Part shown: positions 32,662 through 42,732 of the stretch, piece after piece
Position numbering within the stretch: position 1 is the first letter of the stretch
Layout of the letters: each line of letters opens with the position of its first letter
Assembly: GCF_002025665.1 (NCBI RefSeq)
Contig: NZ_CP018786.1
Location: forward strand, 4,588,001 to 4,652,000
Source: Chryseobacterium indologenes
Lineage (GTDB): Bacteria > Bacteroidota > Bacteroidia > Flavobacteriales > Weeksellaceae
Direction of reading: 5' to 3'
DNA length: 64,000 nt
Program-made: the position numbers and the translations under genes
Notes under the pieces: generated by a model
Told to the model about the DNA's origin: nothing
Databases searched by the model: none
Seen by the model: the letters and a program-made list of their open reading frames with translations, nothing else

Positions 32662-34115
32662 TATAAATTAGTAGGCAGTGTAATAATGAATGTAGATCCC
32701 TTCCCTACTTCTGATTTCACAGAGATCTCACCTTTATAATCCTCAATCATTTTTCTCACCATGGACAAACCAAGCCCCATTCCACTACTTTTAGAAGTAA
32801 AATTCGGTTCAAAAATTCTTTCGTACATATTTTCAGGAATCCCGACTCCATTATCCTGAACAGAGATAATCACTCTTCTTTGATGCTGTTCCACATCCAC
32901 ATTGATAATGAGTTTTCTCTGGTCACTTTCCGCCTGCTTTGCATTGGTCACAAGGTTTGTAATGATTCTGGAAAGATAAATTCTATCCATATTGATCATT
33001 ATATTCGTCTTGTTGGCATGCATGAAAATACTATCATCATTGAATACGCGGAGAATATCTTCAACTTCTGTATTCAGATTGATCACTTCATTATTTTTTT
33101 CAGGAAGTTTGGCAAATTCTGAGAATGCTGAGGCTACTGTAGCAATCAGATCAATCTGGTCGACAATAGTTTTACTCATTTGCTTTACTCTTTCTCTGAT
33201 ATTAGGATCTTCAGGATCAAATTTTCTTTCAAAATTCTGAATGGTCAGCTTCATAGGAGTCAGCGGATTTTTCACCTCATGAGCCACCTGCTTGGCCATT
33301 TCTCTCCACGCTTCTTCAGATGCTTTAAACCTAAGCCTTTCTTTCTGATCCTGAATCTGTAGAATCATTCTGTTATAGGCTCTTGCCAGAGCATTAAGCT
33401 CATCATTTTTATAGTATCTGATAGGACGCATTTCATTTTCAAACAAAGTAATACGGGTAATCATATCAGAGAATTTCGTAATGGTTTTCGCCAGACTATT
33501 AGAAGTAACCCAGCTGATCCATATACTAAAAAGAATAAGGAATATATCGACTAAAAGAATATATTTTACATATTGATGAAGAACCTCAAGGTAAGCAGAT
33601 TCATTGTGATATAAAGGGATATAAACAATTCCGATAGGTTCAAGTTCATTGTTTTTCAATAAAAGATAAGAAGAAGTAAGCTTAGCATCCTTAGTAGCAT
33701 CATAATTCACCATATCTACTCTTGCGTCAGTAGACAGAATCTTATTGATGATTTCTATAGGAATTGTTTTCTGCTCAACTAATCCTTCATCTTTATTGGA
33801 AAGCAAATAGTTTCCTTTCAGATCATAAATAAAAATGTCATGCTGGTTGATATCCGCTATTTCAAAGATCTTATTCCCTAAAACTTCCGGAAGATCTTTT
33901 GTCTCTATAAGAGTCTGGCTTACTGCATAATCCAGATATCGCATTACAGCATTGGTTTTATCCTGCATATCGATATTACTCTGCTGTAAAGAATGATTTC
34001 TCAATACAAAGTAAGGAACAAGTGATGTAGCAACGACACTTAAAAAACATACCAGCAAGAAACCGAAAAACACCCGGTTTCTTAAGCTATATCCTTTATA
34101 CTTATTTATTGACAT
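32661..34115 (-). CDS. membrane sensor histidine kinase
   Basis: The 484-residue protein has a first membrane helix (about 14-36), a periplasmic sensor (about 40-180), a second helix (183-205), a HAMP domain (about 205-258), a dimerisation helix with His279 (HEVKNPLTPMKL), and an ATPase domain with N box NLVTNAKQAE, G1 DNGVGIP and G2 GMGLGLSMV. No response regulator is adjacent, so it is an orphan. It lies in one operon with ribE upstream (one-base gap) and trmN6 downstream. Confidence 0.94.
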   Translation of the reverse strand: MSINKYKGYSLRNRVFFGFLLVCFLSVVATSLVPYFVLRNHSLQQSNIDMQDKTNAVMRYLDYAVSQTLIETKDLPEVLGNKIFEIADINQHDIFIYDLKGNYLLSNKDEGLVEQKTIPIEIINKILSTDARVDMVNYDATKDAKLTSSYLLLKNNELEPIGIVYIPLYHNESAYLEVLHQYVKYILLVDIFLILFSIWISWVTSNSLAKTITKFSDMITRITLFENEMRPIRYYKNDELNALARAYNRMILQIQDQKERLRFKASEEAWREMAKQVAHEVKNPLTPMKLTIQNFERKFDPEDPNIRERVKQMSKTIVDQIDLIATVASAFSEFAKLPEKNNEVINLNTEVEDILRVFNDDSIFMHANKTNIMINMDRIYLSRIITNLVTNAKQAESDQRKLIINVDVEQHQRRVIISVQDNGVGIPENMYERIFEPNFTSKSSGMGLGLSMVRKMIEDYKGEISVKSEVGKGSTFIITLPTNL

Positions 34116-34116
34116 T

Positions 34117-34701
34117 CTACTTTTTAATTAACCTAGCAATATACTTACCAATGATATCAAATTCCAGGTTTACTTGATCACCAATTTTCAAATGTTTCAT
34201 ATTCGTGAATTCCCAGGTGTAAGGAATAATAGCTACGGAAAACTGAGCATCTTCGCTCTTAGCAACAGTAAGACTGATCCCATTTACTGTAATTGAACCT
34301 TGAGGTACCGTTACAAAACTTCCGTCATTTTCATACTTCATAGTAATAAAATAACTTCCGTCTTTATTTTCAATATTAACAACTTCACCGGTTTTATCAA
34401 CATGTCCCTGAACAATGTGGCCATCCAGTCTTCCATCCATTTTCATACAACGTTCAAGATTTACAACAGTTCCCAATTGCCATTTTCCAAGGTTGGTTTT
34501 TTCCAGTGTCTCGTTAATCGCTGTAACCACATATTGATTATCTTTTATCTCAACTACCGTAAGGCAACACCCGTTGTGGGCAAGGCTCTGATCAATTTTC
34601 AGTTCGTTTGTAAAAGGACACGTAAGGGTGAAATCTATATTACTTCCTTTTTCTTCAATCTTCTCAATAACACCAACTGCTTCAATAATTCCTGTGAACA
34701 T
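34117..34701 (-). CDS. ribE: riboflavin synthase, alpha chain
   Basis: The enzyme dismutates two 6,7-dimethyl-8-ribityllumazine into riboflavin and the pyrimidinedione. The 194-residue protein has two lumazine-binding repeats: MFTGIIEAVG at the N-terminus, AHNGCCLTVVEI, and in repeat two MDGRLDGHIVQGHVDKTGEV and GSITVNGISLTV. No FMN riboswitch was seen in the short intergenic region upstream, which it shares with divergent pdxA. Confidence 0.96.
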   Translation of the reverse strand: MFTGIIEAVGVIEKIEEKGSNIDFTLTCPFTNELKIDQSLAHNGCCLTVVEIKDNQYVVTAINETLEKTNLGKWQLGTVVNLERCMKMDGRLDGHIVQGHVDKTGEVVNIENKDGSYFITMKYENDGSFVTVPQGSITVNGISLTVAKSEDAQFSVAIIPYTWEFTNMKHLKIGDQVNLEFDIIGKYIARLIKK

Positions 34702-34749
34702 ATTATTTTTTGCTAAATTTGTAAATTATAATCTTCAAAGATAATCAAA

Positions 34750-35841
34750 ATGAGCCCAAAAAACCATAAAGTACGAGTAGGAATTTCAATCGGTGATTTC
34801 AACGGCATCGGTCCGGAGATCATTATGAAGTCTCTGAAAGACAAAACTATTACAGATTTTTTCACGCCTGTAATTTTTGGTTCGGGAAAATTATTCACTT
34901 ATCAGAAAAACATTTTTAAGCTGAATCTTAATTTCAACTACGTTAACGAGCCTTCACAGGCACAGGCAGGGAAACTTAATATGGTTAACCTTACCAAGGA
35001 AAACGTGAATGTAGAATTGGGAGTTCCTACTGAAGAATCTACGAAAATGGCGATTGACTCTTTAGAAGCGGCTACTGAAGCTTTGATGAAAGGAGATATT
35101 GATGTATTGGTAACCGCTCCGATCAACAAGGATGAAATGGTAAAAATGGGATTCAAGCATGCCGGACACACGGGCTATTTTGAAGAAAAATTCAATAAAA
35201 AAGGATTAATGTTCCTTGTTACTGAAGATCTTAAAGTAGCTGTTTCCACGCATCATATTCCTATTGCACAGGTAGCTGAAAATATTTCCAAGGAAAAAAT
35301 AAAGAAACAGATCAGGGTATTAAATCAGACACTTATAGAAGATTTCTGTATTCAAAAACCAAAAATTGCTGTATTAGGACTAAATCCTCATGCAGGAGAC
35401 GGAGGCGTTATCGGAAACGAAGAAATTGAAATCATCAGCCCGGCTATTAAAGAACTTTCTGACAACGGAATATTAGCATTCGGACCTTTCCCTGCAGACA
35501 GCTTTTTCCAGCCGAGTAAATATAAAAATTTCGATGCTGTTTTAGCGATGTATCATGACCAAGGACTGGCTCCTTTCAAAACATTAGCCTATGAGGAAGG
35601 AGTAAATTATACAGCCGGACTTCCTTTTATCAGAACATCTCCTGACCATGGAGTTGCTTACGATATTGCAGGAAAAAATGTGGCCGATGAGCAGAGTTTT
35701 ACAGAAGCGATCTTCACAGCGATCCAGGTTTTCAAGAACAGAAGTGAATACAGCGAACTGATGAATGACCGCCTTCAGCCTAGAAAAATGGCTGTAGACA
35801 ACGGAATAGATGAAGATCTACCGGAGGAAACTGAAGCATAA
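34750..35841 (+). CDS. pdxA: 4-hydroxythreonine-4-phosphate dehydrogenase
   Basis: PdxA acts in deoxyxylulose-5-phosphate-dependent pyridoxal phosphate synthesis. The 363-residue protein has VGISIGDFNGIGPEIIMK at the N-terminus, VTAPINKDEM, metal ligand HAGHTGYFEE, LGLNPHAGDGGVIG, and YHDQGLAPFKTL with HGVAYDIAGK. A TAAATTTG -7 element lies in the 48-base region shared with divergent ribE. Confidence 0.96.
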   Translation: MSPKNHKVRVGISIGDFNGIGPEIIMKSLKDKTITDFFTPVIFGSGKLFTYQKNIFKLNLNFNYVNEPSQAQAGKLNMVNLTKENVNVELGVPTEESTKMAIDSLEAATEALMKGDIDVLVTAPINKDEMVKMGFKHAGHTGYFEEKFNKKGLMFLVTEDLKVAVSTHHIPIAQVAENISKEKIKKQIRVLNQTLIEDFCIQKPKIAVLGLNPHAGDGGVIGNEEIEIISPAIKELSDNGILAFGPFPADSFFQPSKYKNFDAVLAMYHDQGLAPFKTLAYEEGVNYTAGLPFIRTSPDHGVAYDIAGKNVADEQSFTEAIFTAIQVFKNRSEYSELMNDRLQPRKMAVDNGIDEDLPEETEA

Positions 35842-35882
35842 ATCTTTAAAACAAATTTTAAATTAATTTGTTTCAGATTTTA

Positions 35883-35913
35883 TTTGTTATTATAAAAAAA
35901 ATGCATATTTTTG
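35883..35913 (+). promoter_or_regulatory. consensus promoter of the yceD-rpmF operon
   Basis: TTTG (35883-35886), 19-base spacer and TATTTTTG (35906-35913). The expected transcription start is only a few bases before the ATG at 35926, so the message may be nearly leaderless. It also argues against the upstream TTG start at 35911. Confidence 0.8.
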
Positions 35914-35925
35914 CACACTCATTTT

Positions 35926-36456
35926 ATGGACAAGTTAAGAAACTATGACGTAAGCTTTTCCGGACTTAAAAACGGAAGACACGGGTTCAAGTTTGAGATA
36001 GATAAAACGTTCTTTCAATTATTTGACACTGAGCAGGAATTTACAAATCCTAGAATAGAAGTGAATGTATCACTTGATAAACACACTACTTTTTTAGAAT
36101 TTGAGATTAAAATTAATGGATTGGTTGAGTTGGTTTGTGATATCACAAATGAAGATTTCGACTATCCTATTGAGAATGAAATCAAAATTTTGGTGAATTT
36201 CGGGGAAGAATATGATGACAGCAATGAAGATGTCATTACCATTCCTACTGCAGAGCATGCTTTCAATGTAGCACATTTGATTTATGAAAATGTGATGCTT
36301 TCTATCCCGATGAAAAAAATTTCACCGAATGTAAGTGATGACGATCTTAAAATTCTTGACCAGTTCAGTCCTAAAGATATTGAGGTAACTGAAGAAGAAG
36401 AACATGAAAGTGACCCTAGATGGGATGCTTTAAGAAAATTAAAAGACAATAATTAA
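35926..36456 (+). CDS. DUF177 (YceD) protein linked to ribosomal protein L32
   Basis: The 176-residue acidic protein has the YceD/DUF177 pattern: a central LVCDITNEDFDYPIENEIKILV segment, where other members have the Cys-x2-Cys zinc site (only one cysteine here), and an acidic C-terminus ending DPRWDALRKLKDN. Linkage to rpmF, as here, is the rule in most bacteria, and the family acts in 23S rRNA or L32 processing. Promoter and family alignment favour the ATG at 35926. Confidence 0.88.
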   Translation: MDKLRNYDVSFSGLKNGRHGFKFEIDKTFFQLFDTEQEFTNPRIEVNVSLDKHTTFLEFEIKINGLVELVCDITNEDFDYPIENEIKILVNFGEEYDDSNEDVITIPTAEHAFNVAHLIYENVMLSIPMKKISPNVSDDDLKILDQFSPKDIEVTEEEEHESDPRWDALRKLKDNN

Positions 36457-36523
36457 ATAGAATAATTTAAATATGATGAGATGATGAATCTCATCGCTCA
36501 TCAATTAAAAAAGTTATTAGAAA

Positions 36524-36727
36524 ATGGCACATCCAAAGAGAAGACAGTCGTCCACAAGAAGAGATAAGAGAAGAACTCACTACAAAGCTGTAGTTCCTCA
36601 ATTAGCTAAAGATGCAACAACAGGAGAGCTTCACCTATACCACAGAGCTCACTGGCATGAAGGAAAACTTTACTACAGAGGTAAAGTAGTATTGGAAAAA
36701 GAAGTAGCTACTACTGAAGAAAACTAA
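36524..36727 (+). CDS. rpmF: 50S ribosomal protein L32
   Basis: The 67-residue basic protein has the L32 N-terminus [21 protein letters not shown]. The zinc-binding cysteines seen in many L32 proteins are absent; it is a C-minus variant. It follows yceD by 67 bases, in which GATGAGA / TCTCATC can form a small hairpin (36475-36495). Confidence 0.97.
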   Translation: MAHPKRRQSSTRRDKRRTHYKAVVPQLAKDATTGELHLYHRAHWHEGKLYYRGKVVLEKEVATTEEN

Positions 36728-36763
36728 GAGTCGCTTTTCACTGAAAAAGCCTCATTTTAATAC

Positions 36764-36802
36764 AAAAACCGCCCAATTTTGATAAAATTTGGCGGTTTTT
36801 TG
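36764..36802 (+). terminator. terminator of rpmF
   Basis: Sixteen-base stem starting AAAACCGCC (one mismatch), four-base loop, then a T-run that runs into the accB promoter. Confidence 0.85.
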
Positions 36803-36831
36803 TTGTTTTTTACGTTTTTTTGGTATCTTTG
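36803..36831 (+). promoter_or_regulatory. accB: promoter of accB
   Basis: TTG (36803-36805), 18-base spacer and TATCTTTG (36824-36831), 23 bases before the ATG. It starts in the T-run of the rpmF terminator. Confidence 0.7.
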
Positions 36832-36854
36832 ACATCAAATCAAATATCAAATTT

Positions 36855-37337
36855 ATGGACATTAAAGACATACAAAATCTTATCAAGTTTGTATCTAAGG
36901 CTGAAGTATCAGAAGTGAAGTACAAAACTAAAGATTTCGAAATCACTATTAAAACTCCATTAGCTGGAAGCGATGCTGTTTATGCACAACCTGCAGTATA
37001 CCACACTGCTCCACAAGCGGTAGCTGCTCCGGCACCTGTTGCAACTCCGGCTGCTCCTGTTGCTGAAAAAGCTGAAGCTGCATCTGATGACAGCAAATAT
37101 GTAACAATCAAATCTCCAATGATTGGTACTTTCTATAGAAAACCATCTCCTGATAAAGATGTATTTGTAAATGTAGGTGACGAAGTTTCTGTTGGTAAAG
37201 TAGTTTGTGTTATTGAAGCAATGAAGCTATTCAACCAGATTGAATCTGAAATCAGCGGAAAAATTGTTAAAATTTTAGTTGACGACGCTACTCCCGTAGA
37301 GTATGATCAACCTTTATTCTTAGTAGATCCATCTTAA
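36855..37337 (+). CDS. accB: biotin carboxyl carrier protein of acetyl-CoA carboxylase
   Basis: The carrier subunit holds biotin for fatty-acid synthesis. The 160-residue protein has an N-terminal helix region (DIKDIQNLIKFVSKAEVSEVK), an Ala/Pro-rich linker (about 50-85) and a biotinyl domain with VIEAMKLFNQIE (lysine is the biotin site). The frame is open from 36789, but ATG 36855 matches the family and the promoter. It is followed by accC after 94 AT-rich bases. Confidence 0.96.
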   Translation: MDIKDIQNLIKFVSKAEVSEVKYKTKDFEITIKTPLAGSDAVYAQPAVYHTAPQAVAAPAPVATPAAPVAEKAEAASDDSKYVTIKSPMIGTFYRKPSPDKDVFVNVGDEVSVGKVVCVIEAMKLFNQIESEISGKIVKILVDDATPVEYDQPLFLVDPS

Positions 37338-37431
37338 GGAATTTTAGATTAAAGATTATAAATTTTAGATGAATCTTTTTTCATTTAAAATAATTTAAAA
37401 TTCAAAATTTATAATTTAAAATTTCGGAGAG

Positions 37432-38787
37432 ATGTTCAAAAAAATATTAATAGCCAATCGTGGCGAAATTGCAATGCGTATTTTACGTACTTGTAAAGAA
37501 ATGGGGATCAAAACCGTTGCGGTATACTCTACTGCTGATAAAGACAGTCTTCACGTAAGATTTGCTGATGAAGCGGTATGTATTGGCCCTGCAATGAGTA
37601 AAGACTCATATCTTAAAATCCCTAACATTATTGCTGCTGCGGAAATTACCAATGCTGATGCAATTCACCCAGGTTACGGATTCTTATCTGAAAATGCTAA
37701 CTTCTCAAGAATCTGCCAGAAGAACGGTATCAAATTCATTGGTGCTTCCCCTGAACAGATTGAAAAAATGGGAGACAAAGCAAATGCTAAGGCTACCATG
37801 AAAGCAGCAGGTGTACCATGTGTACCAGGTTCTGACGGATTGATCGAATCTTACGAACACGCTGTAAAAGTAGCTGAAGAAACAGGATACCCTGTAATGA
37901 TCAAAGCTACTGCCGGTGGTGGTGGAAAAGGGATGAGAGCTGTTTGGAAAGCTGAAGACCTTAAAGATCACTGGGAATCAGCAATTCAGGAAGCTGTAGC
38001 GGCCTTTGGAAACGGAGGTATGTATATGGAAAAACTGATTGAAGAGCCTAGACACATCGAAATTCAGGTTGCGGGTGACCAATTCGGTAAAGCTTGCCAC
38101 CTTTCTGAAAGAGACTGTTCTGTACAGAGAAGAAATCAGAAATTAACTGAAGAAACGCCTTCTCCTTTCATGACAGACGAACTTCGTGAGAAAATGGGTG
38201 ATGCTGCTGTAAAAGCTGCTGAATTCATTGGATATGAAGGTGTAGGAACTATCGAATTCCTTGTAGACAAACACAGAAATTTCTATTTCATGGAAATGAA
38301 TACAAGAATCCAGGTAGAACACCCTATTACTGAACAGGTAATTGATTATGACCTGATCAGAGAACAAATTCTTCTTGCTGCAGGAACTCCTATTTCAGGA
38401 ATCAACTATTACCCTAAATTACATTCAATCGAGTGTAGAATCAACGCAGAAGACCCTTACGCAGACTTCAGACCGTCTCCGGGAAAAATCACAGGATTAA
38501 ATATCCCTGGCGGACACGGAATCAGAGTAGATACTCACGTATATTCCGGATATACAATCCCTTCTAACTACGACTCAATGATTGCTAAGCTTATCACTAC
38601 GGCTCAGACCCGTGAAGAAGCTATTGCAAAAATGAGACGTGCTCTTGAGGAATTTTATATTGAAGGAGTAAAAACAACCATTCCTTTCCACAGACAACTG
38701 ATGGATAATGAAGATTATCTTTCAGGGAACTACACCACAAAATTCATGGAGGATTTTGTAATGGACAGAAAATATGATAATCACTAA
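37432..38787 (+). CDS. accC: biotin carboxylase of acetyl-CoA carboxylase
   Basis: This subunit carboxylates biotin on AccB using ATP and bicarbonate. The 451-residue protein has [28 protein letters not shown], the ATP-grasp glycine loop [22 protein letters not shown] and the catalytic [14 protein letters not shown]. Length is typical. It ends at a terminator. The accA gene lies apart at 56790; accD is not in the window. Confidence 0.97.
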   Translation: MFKKILIANRGEIAMRILRTCKEMGIKTVAVYSTADKDSLHVRFADEAVCIGPAMSKDSYLKIPNIIAAAEITNADAIHPGYGFLSENANFSRICQKNGIKFIGASPEQIEKMGDKANAKATMKAAGVPCVPGSDGLIESYEHAVKVAEETGYPVMIKATAGGGGKGMRAVWKAEDLKDHWESAIQEAVAAFGNGGMYMEKLIEEPRHIEIQVAGDQFGKACHLSERDCSVQRRNQKLTEETPSPFMTDELREKMGDAAVKAAEFIGYEGVGTIEFLVDKHRNFYFMEMNTRIQVEHPITEQVIDYDLIREQILLAAGTPISGINYYPKLHSIECRINAEDPYADFRPSPGKITGLNIPGGHGIRVDTHVYSGYTIPSNYDSMIAKLITTAQTREEAIAKMRRALEEFYIEGVKTTIPFHRQLMDNEDYLSGNYTTKFMEDFVMDRKYDNH

Positions 38788-38808
38788 GATTATTTTACAA
38801 TAAAAATG

Positions 38809-38840
38809 AAACTGCCTCTTTTTGAGGCAGTTTTTATTTT
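38809..38840 (+). terminator. terminator of accC
   Basis: Stem AAACTGCCTC / GAGGCAGTTT with a five-base loop and T-rich tail. Confidence 0.85.
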
Positions 38841-39062
38841 TAGCCTGTAAACTTGAAATTTTCAATACAAAGCATCAATCAGTCGTTATCGTGGTTATTG
38901 CTGAAGTATAAATAAAAATTAATAAAGAGACAGAAAATAAAATTTCACACTTATAAAGATATAATACCTATAACAGTCTGTCAACAGGGAAAATATTTTC
39001 TAATCCTCCATTATTCCACCCTAAAATCTACTTCAATTATACCCTCAAACGTCACTTGATAA

Positions 39063-39097
39063 TTGTTTATACATATCATTAATATTGCGTAAATTTG
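39063..39097 (+). promoter_or_regulatory. rocD: promoter of rocD and the glycosyltransferase run
   Basis: TAAATTTG (39090-39097) matches TAnnTTTG, 17 bases before the ATG. A TTG at 39063-39065 is one base beyond the usual 17-23 spacing. Confidence 0.55.
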
Positions 39098-39113
39098 TTG
39101 AAAACCAAAATAT

Positions 39114-40361
39114 ATGTCAACAGCAGAACAAACAAAAAACTCGCAGTATTTTATTGACCTTGAAGACAAACATGGAGCACACAACTATCACCCGCTTCCA
39201 GTAGTTCTGGACCGCGGAGAAGGTGTTTTCGTTTGGGATGTGGAAGGTAAAAGGTACTATGATTTTCTTTCAGCATATTCTGCTGTGAACCAAGGGCATT
39301 CTCATCCTAAAATTGTAAGCGCTTTGGTAGAGCAGGCTCAAAAACTGGCTTTAACTTCAAGAGCATTCTACAACTCTAAATTAGGAGAATACGAACAGAA
39401 AATAACGACCCTTTTTGGATTTGATAAAGTTTTACCAATGAACTCCGGAGCTGAAGCTGTGGAAACTGCTGTAAAACTAGCCAGAAAGTGGAGTTATGAA
39501 GTAAAAGGAATTGCAGAAAACGCAGCGAAAATTATCGTGTGCGAAAACAACTTCCACGGAAGAACAACAACTATTGTTTCTTTCTCTAACGATCCGGATG
39601 CCAACCAAAACTACGGACCTTTTACCCCAGGATTTATTAAAATTCCTTATAACGATATTGCAGCCTTAGAAGAAGTTCTTAGCAGAGAAGCAGCAAATAT
39701 TGCAGCATTCCTTGTAGAACCTATTCAGGGAGAAGCCGGAGTATATGTTCCGGATGAAAACTTCCTTAAAAATGCGTCTGAATTATGTAAAAAATACAAT
39801 GTTCTTTTCATTGCTGATGAAGTTCAGACAGGTATTGCAAGAACAGGAAAACTGATTGCATGTCACCATGAAAATGTACAACCAGATATTTTGATCCTAG
39901 GAAAAGCGCTTTCCGGAGGAATGTATCCTGTATCCGCTGTGTTAGCAAATGATAACATCATGAATGTTATCAAACCGGGACAACACGGTTCTACATTTGG
40001 AGGAAACCCTATTGCATGCGCAGTAGCGGTAGCAGCATTGGATGTGGTAGCTGATGAAAAACTGTCTGAAAGAGCAGAAGAATTAGGAAAACTTTTCAGA
40101 GCTGAAATAGAGAAGCTTATTGAAAAAACAGATCTTATTACCAAAGTAAGAGGAAAAGGCCTTTTAAATGCTATCTTGATCAATGATACACCTGATAGTT
40201 CTACTGCATGGAACCTTTGCTTGCAATTGAAAGAAAACGGATTGCTGGCAAAACCTACGCATGGTAATATCATCAGGCTTGCACCGCCATTGGTAATTAC
40301 TGAAGAGCAATTGTTGGATTGCGTGAAGATTATTGAGAAGACAATTCTTGAGTACAAATAA
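39114..40361 (+). CDS. rocD: ornithine--oxo-acid transaminase
   Basis: RocD moves the delta-amino group of ornithine to 2-oxoglutarate. The 415-residue protein is a class III PLP aminotransferase: [18 protein letters not shown] near the substrate site, [42 protein letters not shown] and the PLP lysine in [15 protein letters not shown]. Its TAA stop is followed directly by the ATG of a glycosyltransferase gene. Confidence 0.95.
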   Translation: MSTAEQTKNSQYFIDLEDKHGAHNYHPLPVVLDRGEGVFVWDVEGKRYYDFLSAYSAVNQGHSHPKIVSALVEQAQKLALTSRAFYNSKLGEYEQKITTLFGFDKVLPMNSGAEAVETAVKLARKWSYEVKGIAENAAKIIVCENNFHGRTTTIVSFSNDPDANQNYGPFTPGFIKIPYNDIAALEEVLSREAANIAAFLVEPIQGEAGVYVPDENFLKNASELCKKYNVLFIADEVQTGIARTGKLIACHHENVQPDILILGKALSGGMYPVSAVLANDNIMNVIKPGQHGSTFGGNPIACAVAVAALDVVADEKLSERAEELGKLFRAEIEKLIEKTDLITKVRGKGLLNAILINDTPDSSTAWNLCLQLKENGLLAKPTHGNIIRLAPPLVITEEQLLDCVKIIEKTILEYK

Positions 40362-41162
40362 ATGGCTCTTTCCCTTGCAATCATTACTTATAATGAAGAA
40401 GAGAACATCGTAAGACTTTTAGATTCATTAACAGATATTGTGGATGAAATTATTATTGTCGATAGCTTTTCTACAGATAAGACCAAAGAGATTTGCACTC
40501 AAAAATATCCTCAGGTAAAATTCTTTGAGAAAAAATTTAATGGGTATGGTGAACAAAAAAACCATGCCCTTCATTTATGTTCCCATGAATGGATTTTGTT
40601 TCTGGATGCTGATGAAGTTCCTGATCAAAATCTGAAAAAATCTATACAAAACATTGTTTCTTCAGAAAATACTGAATTCAATGTGTATAAAGCAAAATTC
40701 AACAATCATCTTGGGATTCACCTGATCCGATTTGGTGGTTGGGGAAATGTATGCCGTGAAAGGCTTTTCAGAAAAAAATATGCAAAGTATTCTGATGATA
40801 AAGTTCATGAATTTTTGATTACTGATCAGAAGGTGGGCCTTATGGAAGGAAAACTGGATCATTATACTTACAAAAGCATTCATCATCATGTTTCGAAAAT
40901 CAATAAATATTCGGATATGATGGCTGAAAAGATGTTTGAGAGAGGAAAAAGAATCAACAGATTTAAAATCATTGTAAGCCCAATGTTTGAGTTTATTAAG
41001 GTTTTTATTTTCAAACTTGGTTTTCTGGATGGATTTCCAGGATTTTATATTGCTAAAACAATGTCTTATTACACCTTCCTGAAATACATTAAACTGCATG
41101 AAAAAACACGACTGTACGAAAAAATACGGATGCAGGAAATTGAAAAAAATACAGTAAAATAG
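40362..41162 (+). CDS. family 2 glycosyltransferase, WaaE/KdtX-like
   Basis: The 266-residue protein has SLAIITYNEEENIVRLLDSL, IIIVDSFSTDKTKEI and FLDADEVPDQNL, the pattern of LPS core beta-1,4-glucosyltransferase-like (WaaE/KdtX) proteins, and the later WGNVCRERLFRKK and VHEFL segments. It begins on the base after the rocD stop, so it is likely co-transcribed with rocD. It is a diverged paralogue of 41982-42728. Confidence 0.92.
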   Translation: MALSLAIITYNEEENIVRLLDSLTDIVDEIIIVDSFSTDKTKEICTQKYPQVKFFEKKFNGYGEQKNHALHLCSHEWILFLDADEVPDQNLKKSIQNIVSSENTEFNVYKAKFNNHLGIHLIRFGGWGNVCRERLFRKKYAKYSDDKVHEFLITDQKVGLMEGKLDHYTYKSIHHHVSKINKYSDMMAEKMFERGKRINRFKIIVSPMFEFIKVFIFKLGFLDGFPGFYIAKTMSYYTFLKYIKLHEKTRLYEKIRMQEIEKNTVK

Positions 41163-41163
41163 T

Positions 41164-41928
41164 ATGATTCTGTATCTTATTCCTGTTTTAATAGCGATAT
41201 TTATCGTTATATATTTCCGTCTCTATTTATTTGCATTTCCTTACAACAGACTGGTCATCCTTATGTACCACCAGGTTGAAAAGAAAAGCCATGAAGATCT
41301 TACAGTCAGTTTAAAAAATCTTGAACAGCAGTTTTCATATCTGAGCTCTAAAAAGTATACTTCATATTTTTTCTCAGAGCTTCCTCTTTCGGCAAAAAGA
41401 AACATTATCATCACCTTTGATGACGGATATAGAAACAACCTCGAATATCTCCCCTCTTTACTGGAAAAGTATAATCTGAAGGCGACAATTTTTATTCCAA
41501 CAGAATTTATTGAAAAGGGATATAACAATTATTCAATGATGACCTTTGATGAAATCAGAAGTCTGGATAAAAAATATTTTGAGATTGCCCTTCATAGCCA
41601 TGCCCATGAAAATTTAAGAAATGTATCTCTTGACTTTATAGAAAAAGATCTAAAAAAAAATATGGAGATTCTCGATGCCCAAAATATAGGGTATTCAAAG
41701 GTTTTGGCATATCCTTATGGAAAATATCCACAAAAAAAACATGATAAATTAGCATTTTTTTCTATTTTGAAAAAAATAGGAATTGATTTTGCAGTAAGAA
41801 TTGGAAATAAAGTGAATTATCACCCTACCCAGCACCCATACGAACTGTGTAGAATTGATATAAAAGGCAAAGATTCGCTTATAAAATTCAAATTAAAACT
41901 TATCTTTGGCAGATTAAAACTATTTTAA
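41164..41928 (+). CDS. polysaccharide deacetylase family protein
   Basis: The 254-residue protein has an N-terminal membrane anchor (residues 1-20), LMYHQVEKKS, the metal and catalytic motif NIIITFDDGYRNN, and the second motif EIALHSHAHENLRN. The fold is the NodB-type carbohydrate esterase 4 domain. It likely removes N-acetyl groups from a surface glycan made by the neighbouring glycosyltransferases. It starts one base after the previous stop. Confidence 0.92.
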   Translation: MILYLIPVLIAIFIVIYFRLYLFAFPYNRLVILMYHQVEKKSHEDLTVSLKNLEQQFSYLSSKKYTSYFFSELPLSAKRNIIITFDDGYRNNLEYLPSLLEKYNLKATIFIPTEFIEKGYNNYSMMTFDEIRSLDKKYFEIALHSHAHENLRNVSLDFIEKDLKKNMEILDAQNIGYSKVLAYPYGKYPQKKHDKLAFFSILKKIGIDFAVRIGNKVNYHPTQHPYELCRIDIKGKDSLIKFKLKLIFGRLKLF

Positions 41929-41981
41929 AAAACAATTTTAGGGAAGTATTCACCTACTTCTCTGTCAAACAAATCGTTGTG

Positions 41982-42728
41982 ATGAATATAAGTGGTTTAA
42001 TCATAACATATAATGAAGAAAAAAATATACAGGATGTCCTAGAATCTTTTGATTTCTGTGATGAAATAATAGTAGTAGATTCTTTTAGTACGGATAACAC
42101 TGTAGAAATTGCAAAGAAATTCTCCAATGTAAAGGTGATTCAAAATAAATTTGAAGACTTTACAAAGCAAAGAAATTTGGCTCTGGATACTGCAACCAAC
42201 GACTGGGTTTTATTTTTGGATGGTGATGAGAGAATTACACCAGCCCTGAAGCAGGAAATTATTGATGAGCTTAATAAACCCGGGCAAAAGGATGCCTATT
42301 ATTTTTACAGGAAATTCTTTTTTGCCCAGAAACCGATTCATTTTTCAGGAACACAGTCTGATAAAAATTTCAGACTATTCAGAAAATCGAAAGCCAGATA
42401 TATGGCAGGAAAAAAGGTACATGAAACTCTGGAGGTTAACGGAACCATCGGAGTTTTAAAAAATAAATTACTCCATTACTCCGTTTCAGATTATGAATCT
42501 TACAGAAAAAAAATGATTCACTACGGAGTTTTAAAGGGGAAAGAATTGGCTGCTAAAGGGAAAAAGTACAGTATTGGGGTTCAATATCTTAAAACTGCTT
42601 TTAAATTCTTTAAGGCCTATATAATGAGACTTGGTATTTTAGACGGAAAAGAAGGCTATCAGTTATCTTTTCTGCAATCTTTAAGCGTCTATGAAACCTA
42701 TGAATCATTAAAAAAAGAGCAAAATTAG
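41982..42728 (+). CDS. family 2 glycosyltransferase, WaaE/KdtX-like
   Basis: The 248-residue protein has SGLIITYNEEKNIQDVLESF, IIVVDSFSTDNTVEIA, KQRNLALDTA and LFLDGDERITPALK, followed by NFRLFRKSKARY and VHETLEV. It resembles the protein at 40362 but is well diverged. An overlapping GTG three bases upstream is an alternative start. It probably acts in the same LPS-type pathway. Confidence 0.92.
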   Translation: MNISGLIITYNEEKNIQDVLESFDFCDEIIVVDSFSTDNTVEIAKKFSNVKVIQNKFEDFTKQRNLALDTATNDWVLFLDGDERITPALKQEIIDELNKPGQKDAYYFYRKFFFAQKPIHFSGTQSDKNFRLFRKSKARYMAGKKVHETLEVNGTIGVLKNKLLHYSVSDYESYRKKMIHYGVLKGKELAAKGKKYSIGVQYLKTAFKFFKAYIMRLGILDGKEGYQLSFLQSLSVYETYESLKKEQN

Positions 42729-42732
42729 TTGA

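Larger units (their letters stand above)
38788..39113 (+). other. intergenic region accC-rocD
   Basis: This 326-base stretch holds the accC terminator at its start and the rocD promoter at its end. Nothing else was recognised between them. Confidence 0.6.

Noticed and set aside
34702-34749. FMN riboswitch for ribE
   Set aside because: The intergenic region is only 48 bases, too short for an RFN element, and shows no conserved FMN-aptamer segments.
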